From assembly GCF_001513675.1 (NCBI RefSeq), contig NZ_CP013859.1, forward strand, positions 1,303,081-1,367,080: DNA of 64,000 bases, read 5' to 3'. The translations under genes and the position numbers were made by a program. The notes under the pieces are model-generated. The model did not search any database and was not told the origin of the DNA. It was given only the letters and a program-made list of their open reading frames with translations. Of the stretch, positions 1-9,115 are shown piece by piece (positions within the stretch are counted from its first letter, which is position 1; each line of letters begins with the position of its first letter). The stretch is from Microbacterium sp. XT11. GTDB taxonomy: Bacteria > Actinomycetota > Actinomycetes > Actinomycetales > Microbacteriaceae.

Positions 1-49
1 CGGCGAAGACGATGCTGATGATCCGCGCGAGCAGGGGTGATCGGCGCAT
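1..49 (-). CDS. Partial N-terminus of a secreted or membrane protein
   Basis: Reading leftward from an ATG at 49-47, sixteen codons stay open to the window edge: Met-Arg-Arg-Ser followed by the hydrophobic run [11 protein letters not shown], which looks like a signal peptide or first membrane helix. A GGAGGG ribosome binding site lies at 57-62 on the complement, 7 bases from the ATG. Only the N-terminus is present, so no function can be given. The gene diverges from the dehydrogenase at 195, and the gap between them must carry both promoters. Confidence 0.5.
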   Translation of the reverse strand, partial: MRRSPLLARIISIVFA

Positions 50-103
50 GAGACGTCCCTCCAGAGTCGTACCGCCACGCTATCGCCCGTCGTCGCGGCC
101 AGG

Positions 104-163
104 GAAGTGCGCTCCGAGGCGCGCGGCGGGGGAGAAGTGCGCTCCGAGGCGCGCGGCGCGGGA
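104..163. repeat. Two-copy 30-bp tandem repeat upstream of the dehydrogenase
   Basis: Two adjacent 30-base copies (104-133 and 134-163) begin with GAAGTGCGCTCCGAGG and differ only at one base (129 G, 159 C). They lie in the divergent promoter region, ending 31 bases before the dehydrogenase ATG. Direct repeats here could be regulator binding sites; that is inference, and no known operator was recognised. Confidence 0.6.
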
Positions 164-194
164 GAATGGAGAGGTTCGCCACGGAAGGAACCGG

Positions 195-1238
195 ATGCTC
201 CGCGTCACCGCTTACGCCGCCCCCAGTGAGGCCGCCCCGCTCGAGAAGACCGTCATCGAACGGAGGGAGCTCGGGCCGCACGACATCCTCATCGATGTCG
301 CGTTCGCGGGCATCTGCCATTCCGACATCCACACCGTCCGCGGCGACTGGGGCCCGCAGCGATATCCGCTCGCGCCGGGGCATGAGATCGCGGGCGTCGT
401 CTCGGCGGTCGGCGACGCCGTCACGCGCCACGCCGTCGGTGACCGTGTCGGCGTCGGCTGCCTGGTGGATTCGTGCGGCGAGTGCGCGCCGTGTCTCAGG
501 GGACAGGAGCAGTTCTGTCGCGAGGGCGCGGTGTTCACCTACGGCAGCACCGACCGCGACGGCAGCGTGACGCAGGGCGGCTATTCGCAGCAGCTCGTGG
601 TGAGCGAGCGGTTCGCCGTGCGCATCCCCGACGCGCTCCCGCTCGACCGGGCCGCGCCGCTGCTGTGCGCAGGGATCACGACGTACTCGCCGCTGCGCCG
701 GTGGAACGTGGGACCGGGCACGCGCGTCGCGGTGGTCGGCATGGGCGGCCTGGGGCACATGGCGGTGCAGCTCGCGCACGCGCTGGGTGCCGAGGTCACG
801 GTGCTGTCGCAGACCCTGAGCAAGAAGGACGACGGGCTGCGCCTGGGCGCCGACCGCTACTTCGCCACGTCGGACCCCGCGACGTTCCGTGAGCTGAGCG
901 GATCGTTCGACGTGATCCTCAACTCGGTGAGCGCGCCGATCGAGCTGCGCTCATACCTGCGGCTCCTCGACGTCGACGGAGCGCTCGTCTGCGTCGGCCT
1001 CCCGCCGGAGCCCCTCTCGCTGGCGGTCGGCGGCCTCATCGGCGGGAACAAGTCGATCGCCGGCTCCAACATCGGAGGCATCGCCGAGACCCAGGAGATG
1101 CTCGACTTCTGCGCCGAGCACGGCATCGCGGCCGAGATCGAGGTGATCCCGGCATCCGAGATCAACGCGGCATACGAACGCGTGCTCGCGTCGGACGTGC
1201 GGTACCGCTTCGTCATCGACGCCGCGACGTTCGCCTGA
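195..1238 (+). CDS. Zinc-dependent alcohol dehydrogenase (cinnamyl-alcohol/YahK-like)
   Basis: Predicted cytosolic 347-aa medium-chain dehydrogenase/reductase that interconverts aldehydes and alcohols with NAD(P)H. The catalytic zinc site shows as Cys41 (GICHSD), His63-Glu64 (PGHE) and the Cys of [10 protein letters not shown]. The structural zinc site is Cys94, Cys97, Cys100 and Cys108. The Rossmann motif [11 protein letters not shown] is near residue 178. The third catalytic ligand and overall spacing fit the cinnamyl-alcohol-dehydrogenase/YahK branch rather than classical alcohol dehydrogenases. The open frame extends upstream to 12, but ATG 195 has a GGAAGGAA site at 183-190 and matches the family's usual N-terminus. 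Its stop overlaps the next start (TGATG), implying co-transcription with tag. The physiological substrate is unknown. Confidence 0.9.
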   Translation: MLRVTAYAAPSEAAPLEKTVIERRELGPHDILIDVAFAGICHSDIHTVRGDWGPQRYPLAPGHEIAGVVSAVGDAVTRHAVGDRVGVGCLVDSCGECAPCLRGQEQFCREGAVFTYGSTDRDGSVTQGGYSQQLVVSERFAVRIPDALPLDRAAPLLCAGITTYSPLRRWNVGPGTRVAVVGMGGLGHMAVQLAHALGAEVTVLSQTLSKKDDGLRLGADRYFATSDPATFRELSGSFDVILNSVSAPIELRSYLRLLDVDGALVCVGLPPEPLSLAVGGLIGGNKSIAGSNIGGIAETQEMLDFCAEHGIAAEIEVIPASEINAAYERVLASDVRYRFVIDAATFA

Positions 1239-1837
1239 TGTCGGTGGTGGCCGATACGGTCGCTCCCATGAACGCCCTCATCTCCGGACCCGACGAGCGG
1301 CATCGCTGCGCGTGGGTGGGCGACGACGCCGAGTACCGGCGGTACCACGACGAGGAGTGGGGCACCCCGCTCCACGGAGACCGCGCGCTGTTCGAGAAGA
1401 TGTCGCTCGAGGGCTTCCAGGCCGGCCTGAGCTGGATCACGATCCTCCGCAAGCGTCCGCGGTTCCGCGAGGCGTTCGCCGGATTCGATCCTGACGTCGT
1501 GGCGGAGTTCGGCGTGGGTGACGTCGAGCGGTTGATGGCGGATGCCGGCATCATCCGCAACCGAGCCAAGATCGAGGCGACCATCGGCAATGCGAGGCTC
1601 GTGCGCGAGATGACAGAGGGCGAGCTCGACGCGCTGATGTGGTCGTTCGCTCCCCCGGGTCCGCGGACGCGCCCTCGGAGCATGGCCGACGTCCCCGCGG
1701 TGACGCCGGAGTCGACGGCCATGAGCAAAGAGCTGCGGCGCCGGGGCTTCCGCTTCGTCGGACCGACGACCATGTACGCGTTGATGCAGTCGGCGGGCAT
1801 GGTCGACGACCACCTCGAAGGATGCTGGAGGGCGTGA
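1238..1837 (+). CDS. tag: DNA-3-methyladenine glycosylase I
   Basis: Excises 3-methyladenine from alkylated DNA as the first step of base-excision repair. The 199-aa product carries all four zinc ligands of the Tag family: Cys in RCAWV, His in YHDEEWG, and the C-terminal His and Cys of DDHLEGCW. The base-binding segment LEGFQAGLSW is intact. Length is normal for the family. The start at 1238 overlaps the dehydrogenase stop by one base; an in-frame ATG at 1268 begins nearer the conserved domain and is the main alternative. Nothing ties it to the signalling and secretion genes downstream, so it marks the chromosomal flank of the island. Confidence 0.93.
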   Translation: MSVVADTVAPMNALISGPDERHRCAWVGDDAEYRRYHDEEWGTPLHGDRALFEKMSLEGFQAGLSWITILRKRPRFREAFAGFDPDVVAEFGVGDVERLMADAGIIRNRAKIEATIGNARLVREMTEGELDALMWSFAPPGPRTRPRSMADVPAVTPESTAMSKELRRRGFRFVGPTTMYALMQSAGMVDDHLEGCWRA

Positions 1838-1905
1838 CTCCGCCGGCCGCTCTCGAGGGCGGTCGCCCTGCTGTCGCCGCCTCCGGTGGCGTCTGACCGC
1901 CTCGA

Positions 1906-1911
1906 TATAAT
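1906..1911 (+). promoter_or_regulatory. Candidate -10 box of the first kinase operon
   Basis: A perfect TATAAT hexamer in otherwise very GC-rich DNA lies 76 bases before the kinase start. No convincing -35 box is seen at 17 +/- 1 bases. Just after it is a small inverted repeat, TCCCC-GTG-GGGGA (1911-1923), which could be an operator. This is not the palindrome found before the other operons of this window. Confidence 0.5.
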
Positions 1912-1987
1912 CCCCGTGGGGGAACCGCGTGCTCGGCCTGCGCGGCGAAGCGTTCTCTCGCCGTTATCGACCTCGAGGGGAGCGTGC

Positions 1988-3115
1988 GTGGCCAAGCGCA
2001 CCATGACGGCACCGCCCGTGCTGGCGGGGTACAGCTATGTGCGCCCGCTGGGCTCCGGCGGCTTCGCAGACGTGTTCCTCTATGAGCAGGACCTCCCGCG
2101 GCGGGTGTCCGCGGTCAAGGTGCTCCTCGCCGACGCCGTGAACCCCGAGGTGCTGCGCACGTTCAACGCGGAGGCCGACATCTCGGCGCGGTTGAGCGCG
2201 CATCCGGCCATCGTCACGATCTATCAGGCGTCGATCTCGTCCGACGGGCGGCCCTACATCGCGATGGAGTACTGCCCCGACAACATGGGTACGCGGTACA
2301 AGAAGGGTCCTGTGCCGGTGGCCGAGGTGCTCGACGCGGGCGTCCGCATCGCCGGGGCGCTCGAGACCGTGCACAGGGCAGGGCTGCTGCATCGTGACAT
2401 CAAGCCGTCGAACATCCTGCTGAGCTCGCTCGGCTCTCCCGTGCTCGCCGATTTCGGCATCGCCGCTGCCGTGGTCGATGAGGGCGATCCCGACATCATC
2501 GCCATGTCGGTGCCGTGGAGCTCTCCCGAGGTGCTGCAGCAGCGCGTCTCCGGCTCGGTCGCCAGCGAAGTCTGGAGCCTGGCGGCGACCCTCTACACGC
2601 TCTTCGCCGGACGCACGCCCTTCGAGAAGGACGACAGGGCGTCGAACTCCAGGGCGCAGCTGACCAAGCGGATCGTGCAGGCGCGGTACACGCCCGTGCC
2701 GCTGCCCGGCTTCCCGGCGGCCATCGATGAGATCCTCGCGACCGCGATGCAGCGCGATCCCGCACGGCGCTTCTCATCGATGGCGGAGTTCGCCGAACGC
2801 CTCCGCTGGGCGCAGTACGACCTCGGCATCGCACCGACCGCGTTCGAGGCGGCATCCGCCGAATGGGCGGCCGCGGCACCCGTCAGCTTCTCCGACTCCG
2901 CACCACGCGGACCCGGCGTCACGACGGTCGACGCCGGAGGCCGCAGGGCCGTGCGGGCGGCGCAGCAGCGCGTCCGTCTCGAACACGACGAGCCGCCCCC
3001 GCCGCGGCGTCGCCGGCCGTCGCCGCTCATGGCCGGCCTCATCGGCGCAGGAGTCGGCATGGCGGCGCTCGCGGCCGTCGGCGTGACCGTGCTGATGCTC
3101 ACGGGAGTGATCTGA
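1988..3115 (+). CDS. Membrane Ser/Thr protein kinase (Hanks type) without an outer domain
   Basis: Hanks-type kinase of 375 aa. The glycine loop is GSGGFADVF, the ATP lysine is K44 (AVKVLL), the catalytic loop is HRDIKPSN (Asp137) and the DFG motif is at 155-157, so it should be active. The APE position reads SSPE. A short basic proline-rich linker leads to one transmembrane helix (about 344-374), and the protein stops right after it, so no extracellular sensor exists. GTG 1988 is chosen because AGGGGAG lies 5 bases upstream and the coding frame before it lacks similarity to kinases. It is paralogous to the kinase at 37921; both contain FADVFLYEQ. Position before an FN3 giant, MoxR, DUF58 and transglutaminase genes matches Pkb2 of the bifidobacterial PFNA cluster. 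Confidence 0.92.
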   Translation: MAKRTMTAPPVLAGYSYVRPLGSGGFADVFLYEQDLPRRVSAVKVLLADAVNPEVLRTFNAEADISARLSAHPAIVTIYQASISSDGRPYIAMEYCPDNMGTRYKKGPVPVAEVLDAGVRIAGALETVHRAGLLHRDIKPSNILLSSLGSPVLADFGIAAAVVDEGDPDIIAMSVPWSSPEVLQQRVSGSVASEVWSLAATLYTLFAGRTPFEKDDRASNSRAQLTKRIVQARYTPVPLPGFPAAIDEILATAMQRDPARRFSSMAEFAERLRWAQYDLGIAPTAFEAASAEWAAAAPVSFSDSAPRGPGVTTVDAGGRRAVRAAQQRVRLEHDEPPPPRRRRPSPLMAGLIGAGVGMAALAAVGVTVLMLTGVI

Positions 3116-6100
3116 TGCCGCTCGGCGACCGCTCCGCGCCGGCAGCGCGCCCGCGTTCGCGCGGCCGCCTGCTCGCCGTGGCGGCCGGCGTCGCGGCGCT
3201 CGCGACCGTGGTGGTGTTCGCCGTCACGGCCCAGGGGTATCAGGCGCAGGAGGTCCCCCGGCTGGAGTCGTCGGTGTGGGTGCTCCGCGACGCCGGGCAG
3301 TACGCGCGCGTCAACACAGACCTGGCAGAGATCGACACGGTCCGCGACGTCGACGCGCCTGAGCAGGTGTGGCAGCACGGCGCCGCCGCGGCGCTGTTCA
3401 GCCAAGGCTCGCGGCAGAGGTGGGACATCGACCCCGCCGACCCGCAGGACCTCCTCTCCGAGGGCGCGGACGACGGCGCGCCCTCGGCCTCGCATCCGAC
3501 GCCCGCGGGCACGCGCGACATCGTGGCGGCCGGGTCGTACATCGCGTACCGCACGGACACCGGCCAGGTGTCGGTCACGACGGTCGAGCCGGGGGCGGCG
3601 ACGGCGCTCGTCGATCCGTTCGCAGAGGTCGAGGTCGACGAGGGCGAGGACCCGCCGACGTACACGGCATCCGCGATCGGTCTGTCGCCCGACGGCATCC
3701 TCGCGCTGTACTCGGCCGAGGAGAAGGCCGTCCGGCGGTTCGACATCGCCCAGCACCGGTTCCTCGGCGACGGCGACCCCGTGGCGTCGGCTCCGGAGGG
3801 CGACGACGCGCTGGCCATGACGGTGGTCGGCGACCGCTGGGTGCTGTTGCAAACCGACGAGGGCAGGCTGTGGATCTCGGGACGGGGAGACCCCGTCGAT
3901 CTCGATCTCGGCGAGGGCGCCCGGCTGCAGAACGGCGTGGCATCCGGCGATTCGGTCGTCATCGCCGATGCCGGCGGTCTGGTGTCGGTCGCGCTCGCGA
4001 GCGGCGATTCGCGCCGGATCGCCGAGGCCGAGGGGACGCCGGCCGCGCCTCTCGTGATGGGCGGCCGCACCTTCGCGGCCTGGCTCGACACCGATGCGGG
4101 CACGCTGTGGGCAGACGGCGACAGCGTTTCGCTCGCCATTCCCGACGGTGTGCTCGAATCGGTGCAGGTGGAACCCGTGTTCCGCAGCAACGGTGACCGC
4201 GCGGTGCTCACCGATGTCGCGACCGGCCTGATCTGGACGGCTCCCGATGGCCGCCTCATCCCCCTGGAGCAGTGGGCGATCGACGACCAGACCGAGCACG
4301 AGGAGGGCACGGTCGTCGTCGAAGACGTGGCCGAGCAGCTGCCGCCCGTCGCCGTCGACGACGCGTTCGGAGTGCGCGCGGGGCAGCAGGTGATCCTCCC
4401 CGTGCTGTTCAACGACCACGACCCGAACAAGAAGGACGTGCTGACGATCGACCCCGCCTCGGTGGCGGGAGGACTCGCGGATGCCGGGTTCGGTGAGCTG
4501 TCGCTGGCGGGGAACGGGCAGACGCTCGTGGTCACAGTCCGCGCCGAGTCCGGGCAGACCTCGTTCACCTACGCCGTCACCGACGGCTCCGCCGTGTCGC
4601 CGCCCGCCACCGTGACGCTCACGGTCGTCGACGACGAGGTGAACACCGCGCCGGTGTGGTGCGGCGTGGAGGCGTGCCAGCAGCAATGGCCCGCGCCGCA
4701 GCTGCTCCCCGGTGGCAGCACGATCGTCCCTGCGCTGTCGGGGTGGGTCGACCCCGAGGGCGATCCCTTCGTGCTGAGCGACGCCTACGAGACCGATCCG
4801 GCCGCGCCGGTCATGGTCGTCCCCCTCGCCGATGGGCGGGTCGCCATCCGCCACACCGACCCGAACGCGCCAGACGCCACGATCCAGGTCACGGTCGTCG
4901 TCGCCGATTCGCGCGGGGCAGTGGCCGAGAAGGTGCTCGACGTTCACGTGAGCGCGAGTCCCGCGGTCGTGGCCGCGCCCGTCGCGTTGACCATGCGCAT
5001 CGGCGAGCCGCAGTCGGTCCGCATCGCCGACCACCTCTCCGGAGGCTCCGGTTCGTACCGGCTCGTCGACGCCGTGCAGACCGCCGCGGCGGCCGATGGT
5101 CTGGAGGTGAGCCCGAACGCGGCATCCGGCACCGTCGATCTGACGGTCGCCGAAGCCGGCCAGTACGTCGTCACCTACACCGCTCAAGACGTGGTGACGC
5201 AGGCCGAGAAGTCGGCCGTGATCCGGATCACCGCGGTCGACGGCGCGACGCCCCTCGCGATCATGCCGCTCACGGCCTTCGTGCGCGAAGGGGAGGACAC
5301 GACCGTCGATGTGCTCCGCGCCGTGCAGAACACCAGCGGACGCGTGCTCCTCGTCTCCGAGGCGGCGAGCTCCACTCCGCGTCTCAGCGTGTCGGTGGTC
5401 GGAAATCAGAGCGTGAGGGTCAGCGGAACCACCGACGATGGCAGTCCGGGCCTGGTGGGGACCGCCACCGTGACCGTCGCCGACGGCGCCGGCGCGGCCG
5501 TGAAGGGCAGCGTCACCGTGTTCCTCGCACCGCCTTCGAGCGTCACGAGGCCCATCGTCTTCCCCGACGCCATCACGGTGCGCGCGGGCGCGCTGACGCG
5601 AATCGACGTCGCCGCGAACGACGTCGCGCCGCGGGGGGAGCCGCTCGTGGTGCTCCCAGAGGTGATCGGATCGGGCCAGCCGGACGAGCTGGTGTTCGCC
5701 GACGGCAACTCGCTGCGCTATCTCGCGCCCTCCACGCCGGGTACCTACCGCCTCACCTACTCGGTGTCGCTGCAGCGCAACCCCTCCCTTTTCGACAACG
5801 GCGCGGTGGTCGTGACCGTCGTCCCGCCCGGGACCAACCGCGCGCCGACGCCCGCCACGCTCACCGGCCGCGTGCTCAGCGGGCAGACCGTCACCCTCCC
5901 CGTCCCCAGCACGGGCGTCGACCCCGACGGGGATCGCGTTGTGCTCGCCGACGTGGATCAGCCCGGTGCGGGCAAGGGAACCGTGACCGTCTCTGCCGCC
6001 GGCGACGCGATCGTGTACCGCGCGCCGGCGGGCGGCGTCGACGGGGGCCAGGTGAGCTTCGGGTACACCGTGCGCGACACGGGCGGCGAAGAAGGCGCGG

Positions 6101-9039
6101 GGCTCGTGCGCATCGGTGTGCTCGACGGGCGGATCGACGACGCCACCCCGGTGACCTTCAGCGACTACCTCCGCGTTCAGGCGGGGTCGTCCTCGCCCGT
6201 CGTGATCGACCCGCGGGCGAACGACCTCGACCCCGCGCAGGGTGACCTCGAGCTCATCGACCTGGTCCCCAACGCGCCCCGAGCCGACGGCAACCCGCTG
6301 TACGAGCGGCTCGACGGCCTGATCGACCCGGCCACCTCGCTCGACGACGGCCGGATCGTGCTGCGCCCCGGCGACACCCCTGGGACGAACTCCTACGTGT
6401 ACACCGTGCGCTCGACCCGCACCCAGAGCACCGCGGAGGGGCTGATCGTTCTCACGGTCACCGAGGAGTCCGTGACCGATCAGCCGGTCGTCTCCGACAC
6501 GGTGGTCACAGCGCGCACGCGGCGCGAGCTGTCGGAGGGCGGCATCGACGTGATCGCCGACCGCGTGCAGTGGGCGTCGGGCGACGTGTCGTCGCTGCGC
6601 CTGAGCCTGTGGGGCGAGCAGTCCGGCTTCTCGGTGTCGGGCTCGCGCATCATCGGAGACCCGCCCGCCGACGGCGCCCTCGTGCCCTTCCAATTGCGCG
6701 GCGTGGCCGACGGCGGCAGAGAGGTCGTGGCCTACGGCTTCCTGCATGTGCCGCCCTTCGAAGACCTGCGGGTGCAGGCGGTCGCCGGGGCTGAGCCCGT
6801 GACCGTCGACGAGGATGGGTCCGCGACGTTCGACGTGGGCGACTACGTCGACCTCGCGGCATCCGATCCGTTCGAGGTCGGCACGGGAGCGTTCGGCGTG
6901 CAGCGCGCTGCCGCGAGCTGCACGCCGGCGTCGGGGAAGACCGCGGAGTATGCGGCGGGCCGCGGCGCGCCCTGGTCGGACACGTGCCTCGTCCCCGTGC
7001 GCCTGCAGGGACAGGACCGCTGGTCGTACATCGAGGTTCCCGTCGGCATCCGCCCCGCCGCACCGCAGGTCGTGCTGACCTCGATCTCACACACGGTGTC
7101 GCCAGGACAGTCGCAGAGCATCGACCTCACCGGGTCGATGGTCTCGTGGGAGGGCGGCCGCGAGGGCGATCCCGCAGCCCTCGACTACCGGGTCGTGTAC
7201 TCGGGCAGCTCGTTCACGGTGTCGCAGCAGGGGTCGGCCCTCACGGTCGAAGCGCATGCCGACGCCGTATCCGGAACGCGTGAAGACGTCACGGTGGAGG
7301 TCGGCGCCTTCGGCGGCGCCTCGGCATCCGTGCGTCTCGTCGTCGGGATCGCGCCGCCTGATGCCCCGCGCGGCGCGACGCTCACCCGCCAGTGCGTGGT
7401 GACATCTCCAGGATGCTCGATCGACGTCGTCGGTGTCGCCGGCGAGTACGACCCGTTCCAGGGCAAGCCGGGGGCCGGGCTCACGCTCGTCTCACTCGGC
7501 GGCGGGTCACGATGCGACGTCGCGTCGGCGGCGGTCAGCGGCGAGCGTGCCATCGCCGTGAGCTGGCCCGGCGGAGGGCAGGCGCCCGGCGGCCAGTGCG
7601 TGATCCCGTTCGTCGTCGCGGATGCGCAGGGGCGTACGGGGACGGGGTCGCTCACCCTCGATCTGCAAGGCTTCCCGCAGGCGCCGGCGAGCGTGACCAC
7701 CGTGGGCTACACGCGGTCGACCGTGGTGCTCGAAGTGCCCCTCGGCGCAGCGGCGAGCGCGCACCCATCGGTCACATCTGTCACGATCCTGCAAGACGGG
7801 GCGGCGGCGAATGCGAGCTGCACGGCGGCTGCCGGCGCGGTGTACCGCTGCACGGTCGGCGGCCTGGTCACCGGCGCTCCGCACTCCTTCCAGGCGGTCG
7901 CGGTCAACGCGGTCGGCAGCTCGGCCCCGACCTCTGCCCACCGCAGCTGGGCCTACTCGCCGCCCGAGGTGTCGAACGTGACCGCGACGCCCGTGTATCG
8001 GCAGGGAGTGACGGATGCCGCCACCGGCGTCGCCGAGATCGCGATCACCTCGTCGCCGGATGCCGCATCGTTCCGGGTGCAGGAGACCGGGCAGGTCATC
8101 GCTCGCAACGGCACGACCACGAAGGCCGATGTCGCGCTGAGTCCGGGCGCGCAGACGATCACCGTCGTCCCGGTCAGCCAATTCCAGCCTCCGGCGGGCG
8201 ACATCGGGAACGAAGGCGGCGCCTTCACCGCTTCGGTCACCGTCGCAGGATCGGTGTTCTTCTCGCCGTCCGCGACGCAGGCCGTCGCGGCCTCGAACAC
8301 CTCGATCAACGTCTCGGGCATCGCCGCGCAGGCCAACGGCAGCGCGGAACCCCTCGAGGTCGTCTACGTCGCGTGGCGCTCGGGAGACGTGCGCTGCACC
8401 GCCACGCGCGACGGCGGGCTGTCGGTCTCCGGCGCCGAGGCGCAGTCGTCGTCGCCATCGATCCAGGGCCTCGCCGAGTACCGGCTGTACTCCGTCAAGG
8501 CCTGCGCGTCGAACGGGTACGGGGTCGCCGAGTCCTCGACCGTGTCGGTCTTCACGTTCACCTTCGTCGACGGTCCGGGCGGCAACACGACCTACACGGT
8601 CGACACGACGCCGAAGCACCAGGGCGACCACTACAGTTACGGACTGGCATCCGAGCCCTCCCTCACGATCGAGGACGGCTTCGTCGCCCAGTACCAGATG
8701 TACGGATCGTGGCGCAGCGACTTCACCCTGTCTCCGGACTCCTCGCCCGGCCAGGTGCGTGCTCGCTCGTGCCACGCGACGCAGACGGGGTCGTGCTCAG
8801 GGGCGGTGGACATCACCGCGACCACCGCGCCGACCGTCGTCGACGTCGACTTCGTGCCGTGCATGCCGGTGCCGGAGATCGACGACGTGGTGACGGTCTC
8901 CCGCGCCGCGCGCGGCTCGTACGTCTCGGTCGTCACGCCCTCGGTCGACAACCCGGGCTTCTTCGACGTCACGGTCTCGTGGCAGGGCGCCTTCGAGACG
9001 CTCTCGCCCATCACCCACCGGATGAAGGCGTGCGGATGA
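3115..9039 (+). CDS. Giant membrane-anchored Ig-like/FN3 surface protein
   Basis: Predicted 1974-aa envelope protein, anchored by an N-terminal hydrophobic segment (about 21-43) after a short basic cytoplasmic tail. The next 350 or so residues have repeated beta-strand patterns like a propeller. A series of bacterial Ig/cadherin-like modules follows, recognisable by PPVAVDD-type openings, N-D (FNDHDPN) turns and YAVTDG-like ends. The C-terminal third is FN3-like and contains several cysteines. No LPXTG or C-terminal helix is seen. The start overlaps the kinase stop (TGATG). It is the FN3 member of this kinase/MoxR/DUF58 operon and a distant paralogue of the proteins at 17418 and 23619. Binding partner or structural role is unknown. 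Confidence 0.85.
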   Translation: MPLGDRSAPAARPRSRGRLLAVAAGVAALATVVVFAVTAQGYQAQEVPRLESSVWVLRDAGQYARVNTDLAEIDTVRDVDAPEQVWQHGAAAALFSQGSRQRWDIDPADPQDLLSEGADDGAPSASHPTPAGTRDIVAAGSYIAYRTDTGQVSVTTVEPGAATALVDPFAEVEVDEGEDPPTYTASAIGLSPDGILALYSAEEKAVRRFDIAQHRFLGDGDPVASAPEGDDALAMTVVGDRWVLLQTDEGRLWISGRGDPVDLDLGEGARLQNGVASGDSVVIADAGGLVSVALASGDSRRIAEAEGTPAAPLVMGGRTFAAWLDTDAGTLWADGDSVSLAIPDGVLESVQVEPVFRSNGDRAVLTDVATGLIWTAPDGRLIPLEQWAIDDQTEHEEGTVVVEDVAEQLPPVAVDDAFGVRAGQQVILPVLFNDHDPNKKDVLTIDPASVAGGLADAGFGELSLAGNGQTLVVTVRAESGQTSFTYAVTDGSAVSPPATVTLTVVDDEVNTAPVWCGVEACQQQWPAPQLLPGGSTIVPALSGWVDPEGDPFVLSDAYETDPAAPVMVVPLADGRVAIRHTDPNAPDATIQVTVVVADSRGAVAEKVLDVHVSASPAVVAAPVALTMRIGEPQSVRIADHLSGGSGSYRLVDAVQTAAAADGLEVSPNAASGTVDLTVAEAGQYVVTYTAQDVVTQAEKSAVIRITAVDGATPLAIMPLTAFVREGEDTTVDVLRAVQNTSGRVLLVSEAASSTPRLSVSVVGNQSVRVSGTTDDGSPGLVGTATVTVADGAGAAVKGSVTVFLAPPSSVTRPIVFPDAITVRAGALTRIDVAANDVAPRGEPLVVLPEVIGSGQPDELVFADGNSLRYLAPSTPGTYRLTYSVSLQRNPSLFDNGAVVVTVVPPGTNRAPTPATLTGRVLSGQTVTLPVPSTGVDPDGDRVVLADVDQPGAGKGTVTVSAAGDAIVYRAPAGGVDGGQVSFGYTVRDTGGEEGAGLVRIGVLDGRIDDATPVTFSDYLRVQAGSSSPVVIDPRANDLDPAQGDLELIDLVPNAPRADGNPLYERLDGLIDPATSLDDGRIVLRPGDTPGTNSYVYTVRSTRTQSTAEGLIVLTVTEESVTDQPVVSDTVVTARTRRELSEGGIDVIADRVQWASGDVSSLRLSLWGEQSGFSVSGSRIIGDPPADGALVPFQLRGVADGGREVVAYGFLHVPPFEDLRVQAVAGAEPVTVDEDGSATFDVGDYVDLAASDPFEVGTGAFGVQRAAASCTPASGKTAEYAAGRGAPWSDTCLVPVRLQGQDRWSYIEVPVGIRPAAPQVVLTSISHTVSPGQSQSIDLTGSMVSWEGGREGDPAALDYRVVYSGSSFTVSQQGSALTVEAHADAVSGTREDVTVEVGAFGGASASVRLVVGIAPPDAPRGATLTRQCVVTSPGCSIDVVGVAGEYDPFQGKPGAGLTLVSLGGGSRCDVASAAVSGERAIAVSWPGGGQAPGGQCVIPFVVADAQGRTGTGSLTLDLQGFPQAPASVTTVGYTRSTVVLEVPLGAAASAHPSVTSVTILQDGAAANASCTAAAGAVYRCTVGGLVTGAPHSFQAVAVNAVGSSAPTSAHRSWAYSPPEVSNVTATPVYRQGVTDAATGVAEIAITSSPDAASFRVQETGQVIARNGTTTKADVALSPGAQTITVVPVSQFQPPAGDIGNEGGAFTASVTVAGSVFFSPSATQAVAASNTSINVSGIAAQANGSAEPLEVVYVAWRSGDVRCTATRDGGLSVSGAEAQSSSPSIQGLAEYRLYSVKACASNGYGVAESSTVSVFTFTFVDGPGGNTTYTVDTTPKHQGDHYSYGLASEPSLTIEDGFVAQYQMYGSWRSDFTLSPDSSPGQVRARSCHATQTGSCSGAVDITATTAPTVVDVDFVPCMPVPEIDDVVTVSRAARGSYVSVVTPSVDNPGFFDVTVSWQGAFETLSPITHRMKACG

Positions 9040-9115
9040 TGCCGTCTCCCCGCCCCCGTACCACCGGGAAGCCGACGGGTCCGCTCGTCGCCCTCCCGCC
9101 GACAGGAAGGCACCC

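Noticed and set aside
1856..1869. AGGGCG-GT-CGCCCT hairpin after the glycosylase gene considered as a terminator
   Set aside because: Stem too short, loop too tight, and no T-run.
4656..6245. A long plus-strand frame within the first giant gene
   Set aside because: Arg-rich translation without motifs; the overlapping frame has clear Ig-like modules.
2593..6747. A 1384-codon open frame on the minus strand
   Set aside because: It lies opposite the giant Ig/FN3 gene, is His/Arg/Asp-rich without any domain, and is the usual antisense shadow of GC-rich codons. The same applies to 19242-23810 and 24213-26063.
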